Part shown: positions 17,483-25,362 of the stretch, in pieces
How positions within the stretch are numbered: position 1 is the first letter of the stretch
Layout of the letters: each line of letters starts with the position of its first letter
Assembly (NCBI GenBank): GCA_021372495.1
Contig: JAJFUF010000008.1
Location: forward strand, 124,001 to 188,000
Reading direction: 5' to 3'
DNA length: 64,000 bases
Source: Lysobacteraceae bacterium
GTDB lineage: Bacteria; Pseudomonadota; Gammaproteobacteria; Xanthomonadales; Rhodanobacteraceae
Translations under genes and position numbers: made by a program
Notes under the pieces: generated by a model
What the model saw: only the letters and a program-made list of their open reading frames with translations
Told to the model about the DNA's origin: nothing
Databases searched by the model: none

Positions 17483-18235
17483 ATGTCTGCATCTACCTAC
17501 TTTGTTTCCGAAGCCGCCGTCCGCAACCTCAAGGAGCGGGCAGAGCGTCGCGTTAACGGCGTCCGTTCCGCGCACATGAGCGAGGTTGTGGCCGCCGCGC
17601 TCGGCTTCAGAACCCATGCGGCGCTACGCGCCGCACTCGCCGGTCGCGCTACTGCCGAGGCCAGCAAACCGAACAATGCGCGTGCGGTGCAGCGGCTGCG
17701 GCAACTGGGCTACAACCCGCCCGACGACCTGCATCTGCTGCCGGAGCTGGATCGTTCCTACTCGCCGTTCAAGACCTTTCCGCTGCGCAAGCAGCGCGGG
17801 GTGCGCTGGACGGGGTGGCGCAACCTGATGGTGGCGGCGATCAACGCCGGCCTGGAGCAGCATCTGTTCGGATTGTCGCCGGGTGAGGACTGGTGGTCCG
17901 GTGCCGATCCGAAGAACAACGGCGGCAGGCGCGGCCTGTATCGCTTCACCTTCGACGGCGATCTGTCGGCAACCGCCGCCGTTACCGCGATCAGCGGCGA
18001 TGAGCTGTCGATCCATGTGCTGCTCGACCCGCGCAACGGAGAGATCGAGGCGGATCGTTGCGGCGGTATCGAGGATGGTGCGGCGTCCGCGCATGGCTGG
18101 CTGGAGCGCCGGCTCGGCGCGTGGATACAGGACGGCGGCGAGGGTTTTTCGTGCAAGCGTGCCGTGCAGGCACGGGTGGCCGCGGTGGCGATCGAGCCGC
18201 ACGGCTATGCCGACCAGGGCAGCTTCATCCTGTAG
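17483..18235 (+). CDS. Hypothetical ICE accessory protein
   Basis: The 250-residue protein begins 'MSASTYFVSEAAVRNLKERA', followed by an Ala-rich helical segment 'SEVVAAALGFRTHAALRAAL' (33-52). That motif occurs at the N-terminus of several plasmid- and ICE-encoded proteins of unknown role and may be a small DNA- or partner-binding helix pair. The remainder is mixed with Trp-rich patches. No catalytic motif is seen. The start is chosen at the first ATG after 'gaggaattcggc'. A hairpin without a T tract follows the stop. Confidence 0.6.
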   Translation: MSASTYFVSEAAVRNLKERAERRVNGVRSAHMSEVVAAALGFRTHAALRAALAGRATAEASKPNNARAVQRLRQLGYNPPDDLHLLPELDRSYSPFKTFPLRKQRGVRWTGWRNLMVAAINAGLEQHLFGLSPGEDWWSGADPKNNGGRRGLYRFTFDGDLSATAAVTAISGDELSIHVLLDPRNGEIEADRCGGIEDGAASAHGWLERRLGAWIQDGGEGFSCKRAVQARVAAVAIEPHGYADQGSFIL

Positions 18236-18969
18236 GGCGTTCGCTTCGGCGTAGCTGGTTAGGGAGGCGGGAACAGGGCGTGGCGGCGCTTGCGCGCCGC
18301 CGGGCTCTCGGGCTGCGCCCCGTGCCGGCTGCGCCGTCACGGCCATCCGGCTTCGATCCCTCATGCCTTCGCGCCTGACGGCGCTGCGCGCTCCGCTTGC
18401 CGGGTTCGCGCGCCCCCCGCCATGGGCGGGGCCCGTGGGGCTACGCCCCAGCTTGCTGCAGCAGGTTGTGCCGGAGCGTGCCGTCCTCGACGCTGGTGGC
18501 TCGCCGCCTGGCCGTCACGAAGGACGGTTCACCGACACGCCGCCCGGCCTTGCCTATGGAACTTCCACGCCACGCCTCAAGCACGTCGCTGCACGTTGCG
18601 CCAGGGGGCGTTCTCGCCTGTCGCTGGGGTGTTGACCTTGCCCTCGTCAGGGCACGAGCCGGTGCAGCCGTCGTGCGGAATGTCGAGTCGGCCCTGTCTC
18701 CTTTCGGTGGCGGACGGCCCCTGCGTCCTTGTCTCGTTGTGAATCCTGGCGAGGGCGCGGCTGCGCCTTGGGCTTCATGGCCGCAACCCTCCAGCGAAAA
18801 CAATTTCCCCGCCGCTGCGCGGCTTCCTCGCGCAGCAAATTCTTTTCGCTTCCGGGTGCTCCACGGTGTTGCGCCCGCTGCGCGGTGCGGCCGGCCCATC
18901 CCCCGCCGGCCGGTTCACAACAAGGACGCGATGGGCGCGACCTTGTTCAACCCGAAAGGAGAAAACATC
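18236..18969 (+). promoter_or_regulatory. Long leader region of DUF736 gene with hairpins and repeat copy D
   Basis: These 734 bp are open in one frame but show no family, and codon use looks random, so I treat them as non-coding. An 8-bp hairpin with TTGC loop (18282-18301) follows the upstream gene. The stretch 18358-18403 repeats the '...ccttcg...gcgcgctccgcttgccg' block of the other leaders. Just before the DUF736 ribosome site an extended hairpin (18919-18947) pairs 'aacaagg' with 'ccttgtt' and 'cgcg' with 'cgcg' around a 5-nt loop. This could control translation. Confidence 0.5.
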
Positions 18970-19287
18970 ATGGCTAACATCGGCACCTTCACCGCAGAGA
19001 AAGACGGCTTCACCGGCACGCTCCGCACCCTGACGCTCAACGTCAAGGTCAAGCTGGTTCCCAACGATAAGGGCGATAGCGAGAACGCCCCCGACTTCCG
19101 CGTACAGGCGGCCGGCCACGACATCGGCGCGGCGTGGAAGAAAGTCAGCAAGGCCGAACGGCCCTACGTGTCCGTGACCCTCGACGATCCTTCGTTCCCG
19201 GCAACGGTCTATGCCCGCCTGATCGAAAGCGAGGGCGGCACGCACGACCTGATCTGGTCGCGCAGCAAGCCGCAGCAGGCGGACTAA
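18970..19287 (+). CDS. DUF736 family protein
   Basis: The 105-residue protein has the DUF736 pattern: N-terminal 'IGTFTAEKDGFTGTLRTL', a 'DFRVQAAGHDIGAAWKK' centre and 'YVSVTLDDPSFPATVYARLI'. DUF736 proteins are all-beta, very common on conjugative elements and highly expressed in some, but the function is not known. The start has a near-perfect 'aaaggagaa' ribosome site, which suggests strong translation. A 12-bp hairpin follows the stop. Confidence 0.9.
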   Translation: MANIGTFTAEKDGFTGTLRTLTLNVKVKLVPNDKGDSENAPDFRVQAAGHDIGAAWKKVSKAERPYVSVTLDDPSFPATVYARLIESEGGTHDLIWSRSKPQQAD

Positions 19288-19291
19288 CCAC

Positions 19292-19331
19292 CACCACGGC
19301 GCCCGGCCCCTTGCGGCGGGGCGCCGTGGTG
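19292..19331. terminator. Bidirectional hairpin between DUF736 and XRE genes
   Basis: A perfect 12-bp stem (19292-19303 with 19320-19331, 16-nt loop) lies between two convergent genes. No T tract is present, so it may act as a terminator for both or just stabilise 3' ends. Confidence 0.6.
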
Positions 19332-19352
19332 CCGGAGGCAGCACGGCAAAAG

Positions 19353-19643
19353 CTACGCGCCGGACGCCGCGAGCTGGCTTTCCGTCGCGCTCATCAGTGC
19401 AGCCGTGCTGCACTCCAGCGCGCTGGCGATCTTGAAGATGATCGCCAGCGTGGGCATGTGCTCGCCGCGCTCGATCTTTCCCAAATGGGAACGCTCGATC
19501 CCGGCCTGGTTCGCCAGCAACTCCTGGGCGATGCCGCGCTCCGTCCGCAATGCGCGCACCGCCGCGCCGAATGCCCGGGCCAGTTCGGCATCGAAGGTGG
19601 TGGCGCCGGCCGGTCGGCCGGGTTGGACGGGGCGCTTCTGCAT
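19353..19643 (-). CDS. XRE-family transcriptional regulator
   Basis: The 96-residue protein carries a classic helix-turn-helix: 'AAVRALRTERGIAQELLANQ' then 'AGIERSHLGKIERGEHMPTL'. No effector domain is attached. Small Cro/CI-type regulators on ICEs control excision or transfer genes. The ATG at 19643 is chosen; a TTG at 19670 would add nine residues, and neither has a clear ribosome site. It is divergent from the DUF2958 gene, so the shared 300-bp gap may hold its operator. Confidence 0.8.
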   Translation of the reverse strand: MQKRPVQPGRPAGATTFDAELARAFGAAVRALRTERGIAQELLANQAGIERSHLGKIERGEHMPTLAIIFKIASALECSTAALMSATESQLAASGA

Positions 19644-19939
19644 GGACAGAAGCGTCCGGTCGAGGGACAATCAAAACCACGTTATCTTTAACTCATTGGT
19701 GGCGATTTAGCCTGTTGTCCTGTCACTGAAATCAGCTTTGACGGATTTCGACAGAACCGGAGAGCCGCTTCCGTGTCTTTCCTGATATGCGCCATTGCGC
19801 ATCGACGTTTCCGTGCATGTACGGATTCGATGGCTTTCGCCTTCGTGCTTCCGCACGAAAGCACACATCCGCTTCGACGCTTCCGCGCCTTGGCGGCAAA
19901 GCGTATCCATGCATTGTTGGTTTCGTGGGATTCCTGGCC

Positions 19940-20290
19940 ATGACCCAGCCGCTCGTTACCGACGAACAACGCGCGCAACTGCTCGCCGTCGGCGAGGCAC
20001 GCGCTGCTGGCCAGACCGTCGACCCGATGCCGGTGGTACGACTGTTCACGCCGGACGCGCACGCGACCTGGCTGCTGGCCGCGCTTGATCCCACCGACGG
20101 CAATACAGCCTGGGGATTGATCGATCTTGGCATCGGGATGCCCGCACTAGGCGTGGTGAAACTGTCAGATTTGGCCGCTATCGTCGGGCCGCTCGGGCGG
20201 CCCATCCTGCGCGACCTGTACTTCCACGCAGCACGGCCGCTATCCGGGTATGTGCGGGTGGCACAGCTCGACGGCTCGATCCCGGACTGA
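19940..20290 (+). CDS. DUF2958 family protein
   Basis: The 116-residue protein fits DUF2958: 'PMPVVRLFTPDAHATWLL', 'TAWGLIDLGIGMPALGVVKL', and a C-terminal 'RDLYFHAARPLSGY'. The function is unknown; the family is nearly restricted to mobile elements next to replication or transfer modules. The start at 19940 is the ATG that gives the usual family length; longer frames run through a hairpin (19842-19859). Confidence 0.85.
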   Translation: MTQPLVTDEQRAQLLAVGEARAAGQTVDPMPVVRLFTPDAHATWLLAALDPTDGNTAWGLIDLGIGMPALGVVKLSDLAAIVGPLGRPILRDLYFHAARPLSGYVRVAQLDGSIPD

Positions 20291-20612
20291 TCGCGCCTCG
20301 CTTCCTTTCTTTCTTGGTCTGGTTCGATACCCGGATTGTCTGAAACGCCACTCTTGCGTGGCGAGAGGGGGCTGCCTGACCGAAAAAGTCACGATGCGGG
20401 ACGCGGCTTGCGGCAGGGTGTTACGTGCTGCGTGCGATTCGCGCACGCACAGCCGTCACGATTTGGACTGCACGTGCAAGATGCCGGAGCCTATCGGACT
20501 GGACACCGATGGTTACTTTACCCCAGGCCTGATGACGCCTTGAAGTGATACCGTCGTCCCTGCACAGCGACGACCGTGGCGATGTTCCTGCTCAATGAGG
20601 GAAGCGTGCACC
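20291..20612 (+). promoter_or_regulatory. Intergenic region with hairpins upstream of DUF2285 gene
   Basis: This 322-bp gap lacks a supportable gene. It holds a 6-bp hairpin (20346-20363), an 8-bp hairpin (20429-20449) and a 6-bp repeat pair near 20553-20574 just before the downstream ribosome site. A promoter for the replication/transfer module is expected here, but I cannot assign its boxes. Confidence 0.35.
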
Positions 20613-21368
20613 ATGGTCGATCGAAGCGCCGAGCCTTGGTATCCCATTGCTGCGTATCTCTACGTGCTGCACCTCGACGGCCCTGCGCTGGCATGGGAGT
20701 ACCTGCGCAGGAACCCCGACTATCGGCGCGAATGGTTGCGCCATCATCGCCGATCCGATGCGGCGCACGCCTGGGGCCTGCACCTGCTCGAAGACCCGGC
20801 AAGGGATGCGCGCGATGCGCATCCCGTCTGGTTCCCCGACCACGACAGCGTGCTCCAGCTCTATCCGGACGTCGATCCGCCGCCGGGTGCCGTTGTCTTC
20901 GCCTTCTGGCGCATTCCCGGCCACAAATGCCTTCTCCACGACGGTAAGCGCCTCTTGCTGCTGGCGCGCTGGCCCGGCAGCTGCCTGCGGCTAGCGTTGG
21001 CGCCGGGCCTTGCGGACGGCATGGCCTACGTCCATGTCCTCCGCGCCAGCGCCTCGGTCGGCACGCTCCAGCGCTTGTTGACGGCCTGGCTGGAACAGCG
21101 GGCTGCCACTGGTAGCGCCGCGCCTTCGGTATTGGCGCGCAGCCGTCCCACGCCTGCCGCGCTGCTGGAACTACACACCTTGCAGGCGCTCGATGCGACC
21201 TTGGCGGGCGCGTCCTTGCGCGAAACGGGGGCGGGACTTTTTGGTGTCGATACGGTCGCCGAAAGCTGGTACGCAGACGGCGGCCTGCGTTCGCGCGTGC
21301 GTCGCCTGGTACGCCGGGGCCGGACGCTGATGCACGGCGGCTACCGCCGCCTCGCACAACTCGAATGA
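20613..21368 (+). CDS. DUF2285/DUF6499 regulator-like protein
   Basis: The 251-residue protein has the N-terminal 'YLYVLHLDGPALAWEYLRRN' pattern of DUF6499 ('transcriptional regulator' domain) and a C-terminal DUF2285 part 'LQALDATLAGASLRETGAGL'. Such proteins sit just upstream of the excisionase-like HTH and repA genes in many Tn4371-like ICEs and are presumed regulators of the replication/transfer module. No DNA-binding test is known to me. The ATG at 20613 follows 'gagggaag'. A long perfect inverted repeat begins 5 bp after the stop. Confidence 0.8.
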   Translation: MVDRSAEPWYPIAAYLYVLHLDGPALAWEYLRRNPDYRREWLRHHRRSDAAHAWGLHLLEDPARDARDAHPVWFPDHDSVLQLYPDVDPPPGAVVFAFWRIPGHKCLLHDGKRLLLLARWPGSCLRLALAPGLADGMAYVHVLRASASVGTLQRLLTAWLEQRAATGSAAPSVLARSRPTPAALLELHTLQALDATLAGASLRETGAGLFGVDTVAESWYADGGLRSRVRRLVRRGRTLMHGGYRRLAQLE

Positions 21369-21373
21369 CTTGG

Positions 21374-21410
21374 AGAGGGTCGTTTTGCCTGCGCTGCAAA
21401 ACGACCCTCT
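21374..21410. repeat. 15-bp perfect inverted repeat, 7-nt spacer
   Basis: The arms 'agagggtcgttttgc' (21374-21388) and 'gcaaaacgaccctct' (21396-21410) pair perfectly. It lies between the DUF2285 and HTH genes. It is not a normal terminator, since the T run is inside the stem. It could be an operator, a processing hairpin or part of a transfer or recombination site. Confidence 0.7.
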
Positions 21411-21493
21411 GCGCAACCCGCCGCTTTTCCGAGACTGCCTCCATCCGGCAGCACTGTCGCCGCCGGTGCTCCCAATCGATGGAGGCTTCCCAC

Positions 21494-21790
21494 ATGCGAC
21501 CCGCTCCTGTGCGGCCCTATGCCGCCCATACCGTTGCCCCGCAACCCGCTGCAACTGCCCAACCACCGCGCTACCTGACCAACGACGAAGCCGCCGACCA
21601 CCTGCGGCTGTCGCCGCGCACGATGGAGAAGCGACGCGTGATCGGCGACGGACCGCGCTTTCGCAAGTTCGGCCGGCGCGTCATGTACGCCGTCGCGGAT
21701 CTTGATGCCTGGGCCGATGCGCGCAGCTTCGAGGCCACGTCTGACCCCGAGTACGCCGAGCGTCACTCGGCCGGCAGCCGTGCACGCTGA
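21494..21790 (+). CDS. Excisionase-like helix-turn-helix protein
   Basis: The 98-residue protein has a MerR-like/winged 'HTH_17' domain: 'YLTNDEAADHLRLSPRTMEK' then 'GDGPRFRKFGRRVMYAVADL'. Such AlpA/Xis-type proteins bind DNA in excision or activate replication genes. The start at 21494 is chosen because 'ggagg' ends 8 bp upstream; the ATG at 21479 lies before that site. repA starts 26 bp downstream, so the two genes probably form one unit. Confidence 0.85.
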   Translation: MRPAPVRPYAAHTVAPQPAATAQPPRYLTNDEAADHLRLSPRTMEKRRVIGDGPRFRKFGRRVMYAVADLDAWADARSFEATSDPEYAERHSAGSRAR

Positions 21791-21816
21791 CCGGCAGTGC
21801 GTGGGCGGCCCTCGCC

Positions 21817-22644
21817 ATGTCCCGCCCGGCACGCGAACAGCTCACGCTGTTCCGCGCGTTGCCGGGCGACATGGCCCCGCGCGACAGCCAGGACCTGATG
21901 GCGTTTCCGTTCTTCTCGTTGGCGAAGTCGCGGCGCACCACGCCGATCGACTTCCATTCCGGTGGTGTGACCGTGCGCGTGGAGGGCACGCAGGAACACG
22001 GCATCGCCACGATCTGGGACGCCGACATCCTGATCTGGGCCGCGAGCCAGATCGTGGAAGCCCGCGACGACGGCATCCCGACCTCGCGGCTGATGCGGGC
22101 CACGCCTTACGAGATCTTGCGCTTCATCGGGCGCGGCACATCGTTGCGCGACTATCAGCGCTTCAAGGCCGCACTGGATCGCCTGCAATCGACCACGGTG
22201 GCAACCTCAATCCGCGAGACGACCAAACGGCGTCTGCATCGCTTCTCGTGGATCAACGAGTGGAAGGAGCGGGCCGATGTGCACGGTACGTCACTGGGCA
22301 TCGAGCTGATCCTGCCGGATTGGTTCTATGCCGGCGTACTCGATGCCACCTTGGTGCTGACCATCGACCCGGCGTACTTCCGGCTCACCGGCGGCATCGA
22401 ACGCTGGCTGTATCGCCTCGTGCGCAAACACGGGGGACGCCAGGCCGGCGGCTGGCAGTTCGACTTCGCGTACTTGTATCGCAAGTCCGGCAGCATGGCC
22501 CGGTTTTACGACTTCGCCGTCGACCTGCGTGCGCTGGTGGCGAAACAATCCTTGCCCGGCTATGTGCTCGGCATCGAATGGATGCCCAACCGCAAAGCGG
22601 AGCTGCTGACCTTCCGGCCCGTGCCGTACACGGCACGGGGATAA
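21817..22644 (+). CDS. repA: Replication initiator RepA
   Basis: The 275-residue protein matches the replication initiator protein A (RPA) family: 'FPFFSLAKSRRTTPIDF' near the N-terminus, 'TIWDADILIWAASQI' and 'GIERWLYRLVRKHGG' later. These proteins open the origin at iterons. Three iterons lie 28-88 bp after its stop, which makes this a probable origin of autonomous or circular-form replication of the ICE. In the backbone order of Tn4371-like ICEs, repA precedes parA, as seen here. Confidence 0.9.
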   Translation: MSRPAREQLTLFRALPGDMAPRDSQDLMAFPFFSLAKSRRTTPIDFHSGGVTVRVEGTQEHGIATIWDADILIWAASQIVEARDDGIPTSRLMRATPYEILRFIGRGTSLRDYQRFKAALDRLQSTTVATSIRETTKRRLHRFSWINEWKERADVHGTSLGIELILPDWFYAGVLDATLVLTIDPAYFRLTGGIERWLYRLVRKHGGRQAGGWQFDFAYLYRKSGSMARFYDFAVDLRALVAKQSLPGYVLGIEWMPNRKAELLTFRPVPYTARG

Positions 22645-22671
22645 CTCGGGGACAAGCGGTGAATGGACTCG

Positions 22672-22732
22672 TGCTATCAGGCAACCGAAGTATCATGCTA
22701 TCGGGCAACACGTCCTCGTGCTATCAGGCAAC
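22672..22732. repeat. oriV: Three iterons, candidate replication origin
   Basis: The 14-mer 'tgctatcaggcaac' occurs at 22672-22685 and 22719-22732, and with one change (A to G) at 22696-22709. The repeats are in the same orientation with a period of 23-24 bp, about two helical turns. This is the spacing of RepA-bound iterons. They follow repA and precede parA, a standard origin place. The 289-bp gap around them holds no gene. Confidence 0.75.
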
Positions 22733-22814
22733 AAAGTCGGCCGCAAACCCAATCAGCGCGCGGCCTTGCGCGGCCTCTAACTTATCTAACCCAAGAACAC
22801 TAACGGGTAATAGA

Positions 22815-22827
22815 GCCACGCCGTGGC
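22815..22827. promoter_or_regulatory. Palindrome upstream of parA
   Basis: 'gccacg' and 'cgtggc' flank a single C. The site lies about 107 bp before the parA start and could be an operator or partition site. Evidence is only the symmetry and place. Confidence 0.3.
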
Positions 22828-22933
22828 AGTGGACAGCTGCTGAAACGCAAAAGCAACGGCCACACCCACGACCCGAACCACCGCGTTTCCCAGGTCGATC
22901 AATAGACCGTTTTCCGTCAGGGAGAACCGTCCG

Positions 22934-23572
22934 ATGATCGTCGCCTTGCTCAACCAGAAAGGTGGCGTCGGCAAGACTACGCTCGCCACGCACATTGCCG
23001 GCGAACTGGCACTGCGCGGTCAGCAGGTCATCCTGATCGACGCCGATCCGCAAGGCTCGGCGCTGGACTGGACCCAGCGACGCAGCCAGCAGGGTCTGCC
23101 ACGGTTGTTCAGCGCCGTGGGCCTCGCACGCGAGACGCTGCACCAGGAAGCGCCGGAGCTGGCACGCCGCAGCGATTATGTCGTGATCGACGGGCCGCCG
23201 CGCATCGCCGCGCTGGCGCGCTCGGCACTGCTGGCAGCGGACCGTGTGCTGGTGCCGGTGCAACCGAGTCCCTACGATCTGTGGGCGAGTGCCGAGATGG
23301 TGGCGTTGATCCGCGAGGCGCAGGTATTCCGGCCACAGCTCGCCGCCGCCTTCGTCATCAACCGGCGCGTCAGCACCACCGTCATCGGCCGCGAGGCACG
23401 CGGTGCGCTCGCCGAACAACCGCTGCCATCGCTGCGATCGGAAATCCATCAGCGCATCGTCTTTGCCGACAGCGTGGCGGCCGGTCAACTTGCACGTGAA
23501 CTGGTACCCAACAGCGCTGCCGCATGCGAGATCACGGCACTGACCGACGAGCTGCTGCGGTGGCCGTCATGA
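22934..23572 (+). CDS. parA: ParA-family partition ATPase
   Basis: The 212-residue protein has the deviant Walker A 'KGGVGKTT' at 9-16, 'LIDADPQGSALDW' at about 37-49 and 'YVVIDGPP' as Walker B. It is the short type Ib ParA without an N-terminal HTH. It drives segregation or maintenance of the replicating form. The stop overlaps the start of a small basic protein by 4 bp, the usual ParA-partner arrangement. Confidence 0.9.
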   Translation: MIVALLNQKGGVGKTTLATHIAGELALRGQQVILIDADPQGSALDWTQRRSQQGLPRLFSAVGLARETLHQEAPELARRSDYVVIDGPPRIAALARSALLAADRVLVPVQPSPYDLWASAEMVALIREAQVFRPQLAAAFVINRRVSTTVIGREARGALAEQPLPSLRSEIHQRIVFADSVAAGQLARELVPNSAAACEITALTDELLRWPS

Positions 23573-23820
23573 GTCATGCACGTAGCAAGCGCACCGCCAT
23601 CGGCGCACGTCCACCGATGAATCCGCACGCCGAGGCGTGGATTCGCCAGGGCGACGGCGCCGACCTTCAGAAAGGCGACCTCTACACCGCGCGCCTGACG
23701 CTCGACATCACGCCCGCGCTGCGTGCGCGCATCAAGGTCTCGGCCTTCACGCAAGGCGTGACGGTGGCCGAGCTGCTACGCGTGCAGCTGGAGCGCGAGT
23801 TCCCGGAGAACACCCCATGA
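23569..23820 (+). CDS. Small partition partner / RHH-like protein
   Basis: The 83-residue protein has a basic N-terminus and a C-terminal 'YTARLTLDITPALRARIKVS' then 'GVTVAELLRVQLEREF'. This strand-helix-helix pattern suits a ribbon-helix-helix (ParG/ParB-like) protein. It starts inside the parA stop and its stop overlaps the DUF2840 start, so all three are translationally coupled. The role as centromere-binding partner is inferred. Confidence 0.7.
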   Translation: MSHARSKRTAIGARPPMNPHAEAWIRQGDGADLQKGDLYTARLTLDITPALRARIKVSAFTQGVTVAELLRVQLEREFPENTP

Positions 23821-24338
23821 ATGCTTCTTCTTATGTGGCAGCGGTCGCGCCACCGCCATTCGCGGCGCTCATCGATCACGAGCTATTGACTCGGGTCTCG
23901 CTCGCTTACGTCGCGCATCGTTTCAACCTCTATCTGCGCTTCGGTGAACCGGCGTATCACGTGCAACGTGATCGGTGGCGGCGCGTAGCGGCGTTCTGGC
24001 CGGCGTCGATCTTCTGCCGCATCCGCTGGGAGGCCAACGACTACGGCACGGTACGCTGGCAGCTCATGGTGATGCAGGCATGCACGTCGATGGATGCCGC
24101 GCAGCGCATCCCTGGTGTGTGGCCGGGCGCATGCCTGCTGCTGCACGCCGAAGGTGAACGCATGGTTCGCCTCGTGCTGCCGCTCATCGACGCCATCGAG
24201 TCCTTGGGCATCGCGCCGGTCGACGTATCGCCAGCGTACTGGCGCATGCTGGGCAACCGGCTCATCGCGCGTGGGCCATTGCCGATTTACACCGCCGAGC
24301 GGCACGCCGCCTGGCTGGCGGGGAGGGCGCTGTCATGA
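23817..24338 (+). CDS. DUF2840 family protein
   Basis: The 173-residue protein begins at an ATG that overlaps the previous stop by 4 bp. It fits DUF2840, a family found between parA and traF in Tn4371-like ICEs. Motifs include 'LTRVSLAYVAHRFNLYLRFG' and 'FCRIRWEANDYGTVRWQL'. The function is unknown. The stop overlaps the start of traF. Confidence 0.85.
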   Translation: MNASSYVAAVAPPPFAALIDHELLTRVSLAYVAHRFNLYLRFGEPAYHVQRDRWRRVAAFWPASIFCRIRWEANDYGTVRWQLMVMQACTSMDAAQRIPGVWPGACLLLHAEGERMVRLVLPLIDAIESLGIAPVDVSPAYWRMLGNRLIARGPLPIYTAERHAAWLAGRALS

Positions 24339-24925
24339 CGGCCATTCCCACCACCGACACGGCGCCGCACCCTTATTCGCGCCGGCGTACTCTCCTCATC
24401 GTGGCGACACTGGCCGCCGGCGGCCTAGCTGCGCTGGCTTGGGCGTCCTTTGCGTCGCCGCTGTCGCGCCTGGTGTACAACCCGTCCGACAGCGTGGCGG
24501 TCGGCTGGTATCGCATCGATCCGCTCGCACGCCATGCTGGATCGCTGTCACCTGCGATGCACGTCGGCAGCATCGTGCTGGTTCCGTTGCCGGCCGCCGC
24601 CGCCGCGCTGGCTGCGCGGCGCGGTTACCTGCCATTGCGCATCCCTCTGCTCAAATCGATCGCTGCCGTCGCGCCGCAGCAGGTGTGCATCACCGAAGGC
24701 ATTGTGCGCATCGACGGTGTGCCGATGGCCGCCGTGTTGCGCACCGATAGGCTGGGCCGACCGCTGCATGCCTGGCCACACTGCCGGCGTCTTCGCGTTG
24801 GCGAACTGTTCCTGCTCAGTACGACCAACCCGGCGTCGTTCGACAGCCGGTATTTTGGACCGGTGCGCGCCGACACCGTGCTTGGCGTGGCGCATCCGGT
24901 GTGGCTGAAAGCACGCCCACGATGA
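24335..24925 (+). CDS. traF: TraF, S26-type conjugative signal peptidase
   Basis: The 196-residue protein has one N-terminal membrane segment (about 20-40), then 'NPSDSVAVGWYRI' with the catalytic Ser and 'IPLLKSIAAV' with the catalytic Lys. TraF of RP4/Tn4371-type systems matures and cyclises the TrbC pilin in the periplasm. It starts within the DUF2840 stop. trbC lies 33 kb away in the same ICE. Confidence 0.9.
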   Translation: MTAIPTTDTAPHPYSRRRTLLIVATLAAGGLAALAWASFASPLSRLVYNPSDSVAVGWYRIDPLARHAGSLSPAMHVGSIVLVPLPAAAAALAARRGYLPLRIPLLKSIAAVAPQQVCITEGIVRIDGVPMAAVLRTDRLGRPLHAWPHCRRLRVGELFLLSTTNPASFDSRYFGPVRADTVLGVAHPVWLKARPR

Positions 24926-25362
24926 CCGCCGGTTCGCTGCGCATCATCGTGTCATCCGGCGTGCCGTTCCGGTATTCCACGCCGTGTCGTCGTGTCAGCC
25001 GTGCAGCCACATTCGCGCCGCACGTTGCGCGACATTCTCTGTGGTTTTCATCCGTGCAGACGGCTTGCCCTGAGCGCGCCATGCCGCTGGCATGGCAGGC
25101 GCTCGCCGGCTGGCAGGCTGCGCATCGCGCAGCGCCGCCGGGGCATCGCATCCCCGTGCCGTCAGGTCGGGGAGAGATGCAGGGCAAGATTGAAGGGTAC
25201 GGCACCACGGTGCGCACAAGGCGTGTCTGCACATGGGGGTGGTGCGGCACGCGCCGGTACGCGGCACCGTGCCGCGAGTTGGAGCAAGGTCAGGCCGGCT
25301 CAGGAGATATCGCGTGCCTTCCATCCGCTGATGCGATGGCCTTGGATGGAGCTTCCCGATGA
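24922..25362 (+). CDS. Small coupled ORF between traF and relaxase
   Basis: The 146-residue frame shares ATGA overlaps with traF upstream and the relaxase downstream, which supports it as a real coupled gene. Its composition is odd: Ala-, Arg- and Cys-containing, without a clear fold, signal or motif. It may instead be leader or oriT-region DNA kept open by chance in GC-rich sequence. It includes a perfect 17-bp palindrome at 25260-25276. Confidence 0.4.
   Translation: MTAGSLRIIVSSGVPFRYSTPCRRVSRAATFAPHVARHSLWFSSVQTACPERAMPLAWQALAGWQAAHRAAPPGHRIPVPSGRGEMQGKIEGYGTTVRTRRVCTWGWCGTRRYAAPCRELEQGQAGSGDIACLPSADAMALDGASR
25260..25276. promoter_or_regulatory. 17-bp palindrome upstream of relaxase, possible oriT element
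   Basis: 'cgcggcac' and 'gtgccgcg' flank one C, about 82 bp before the relaxase start. oriT sites usually lie next to relaxase genes and include inverted repeats. The nick motif itself is not identified, so this is a weak call. Confidence 0.3.

Noticed and set aside
18397..18969. Open frame extending upstream of DUF736
   Set aside because: The sequence is Pro/Arg/Ser-rich and random-looking, and the DUF736 ribosome site and family start are at 18970.
20250..20543. Short plus-strand frame after DUF2958
   Set aside because: It overlaps DUF2958 and runs through hairpins, with no family signal.
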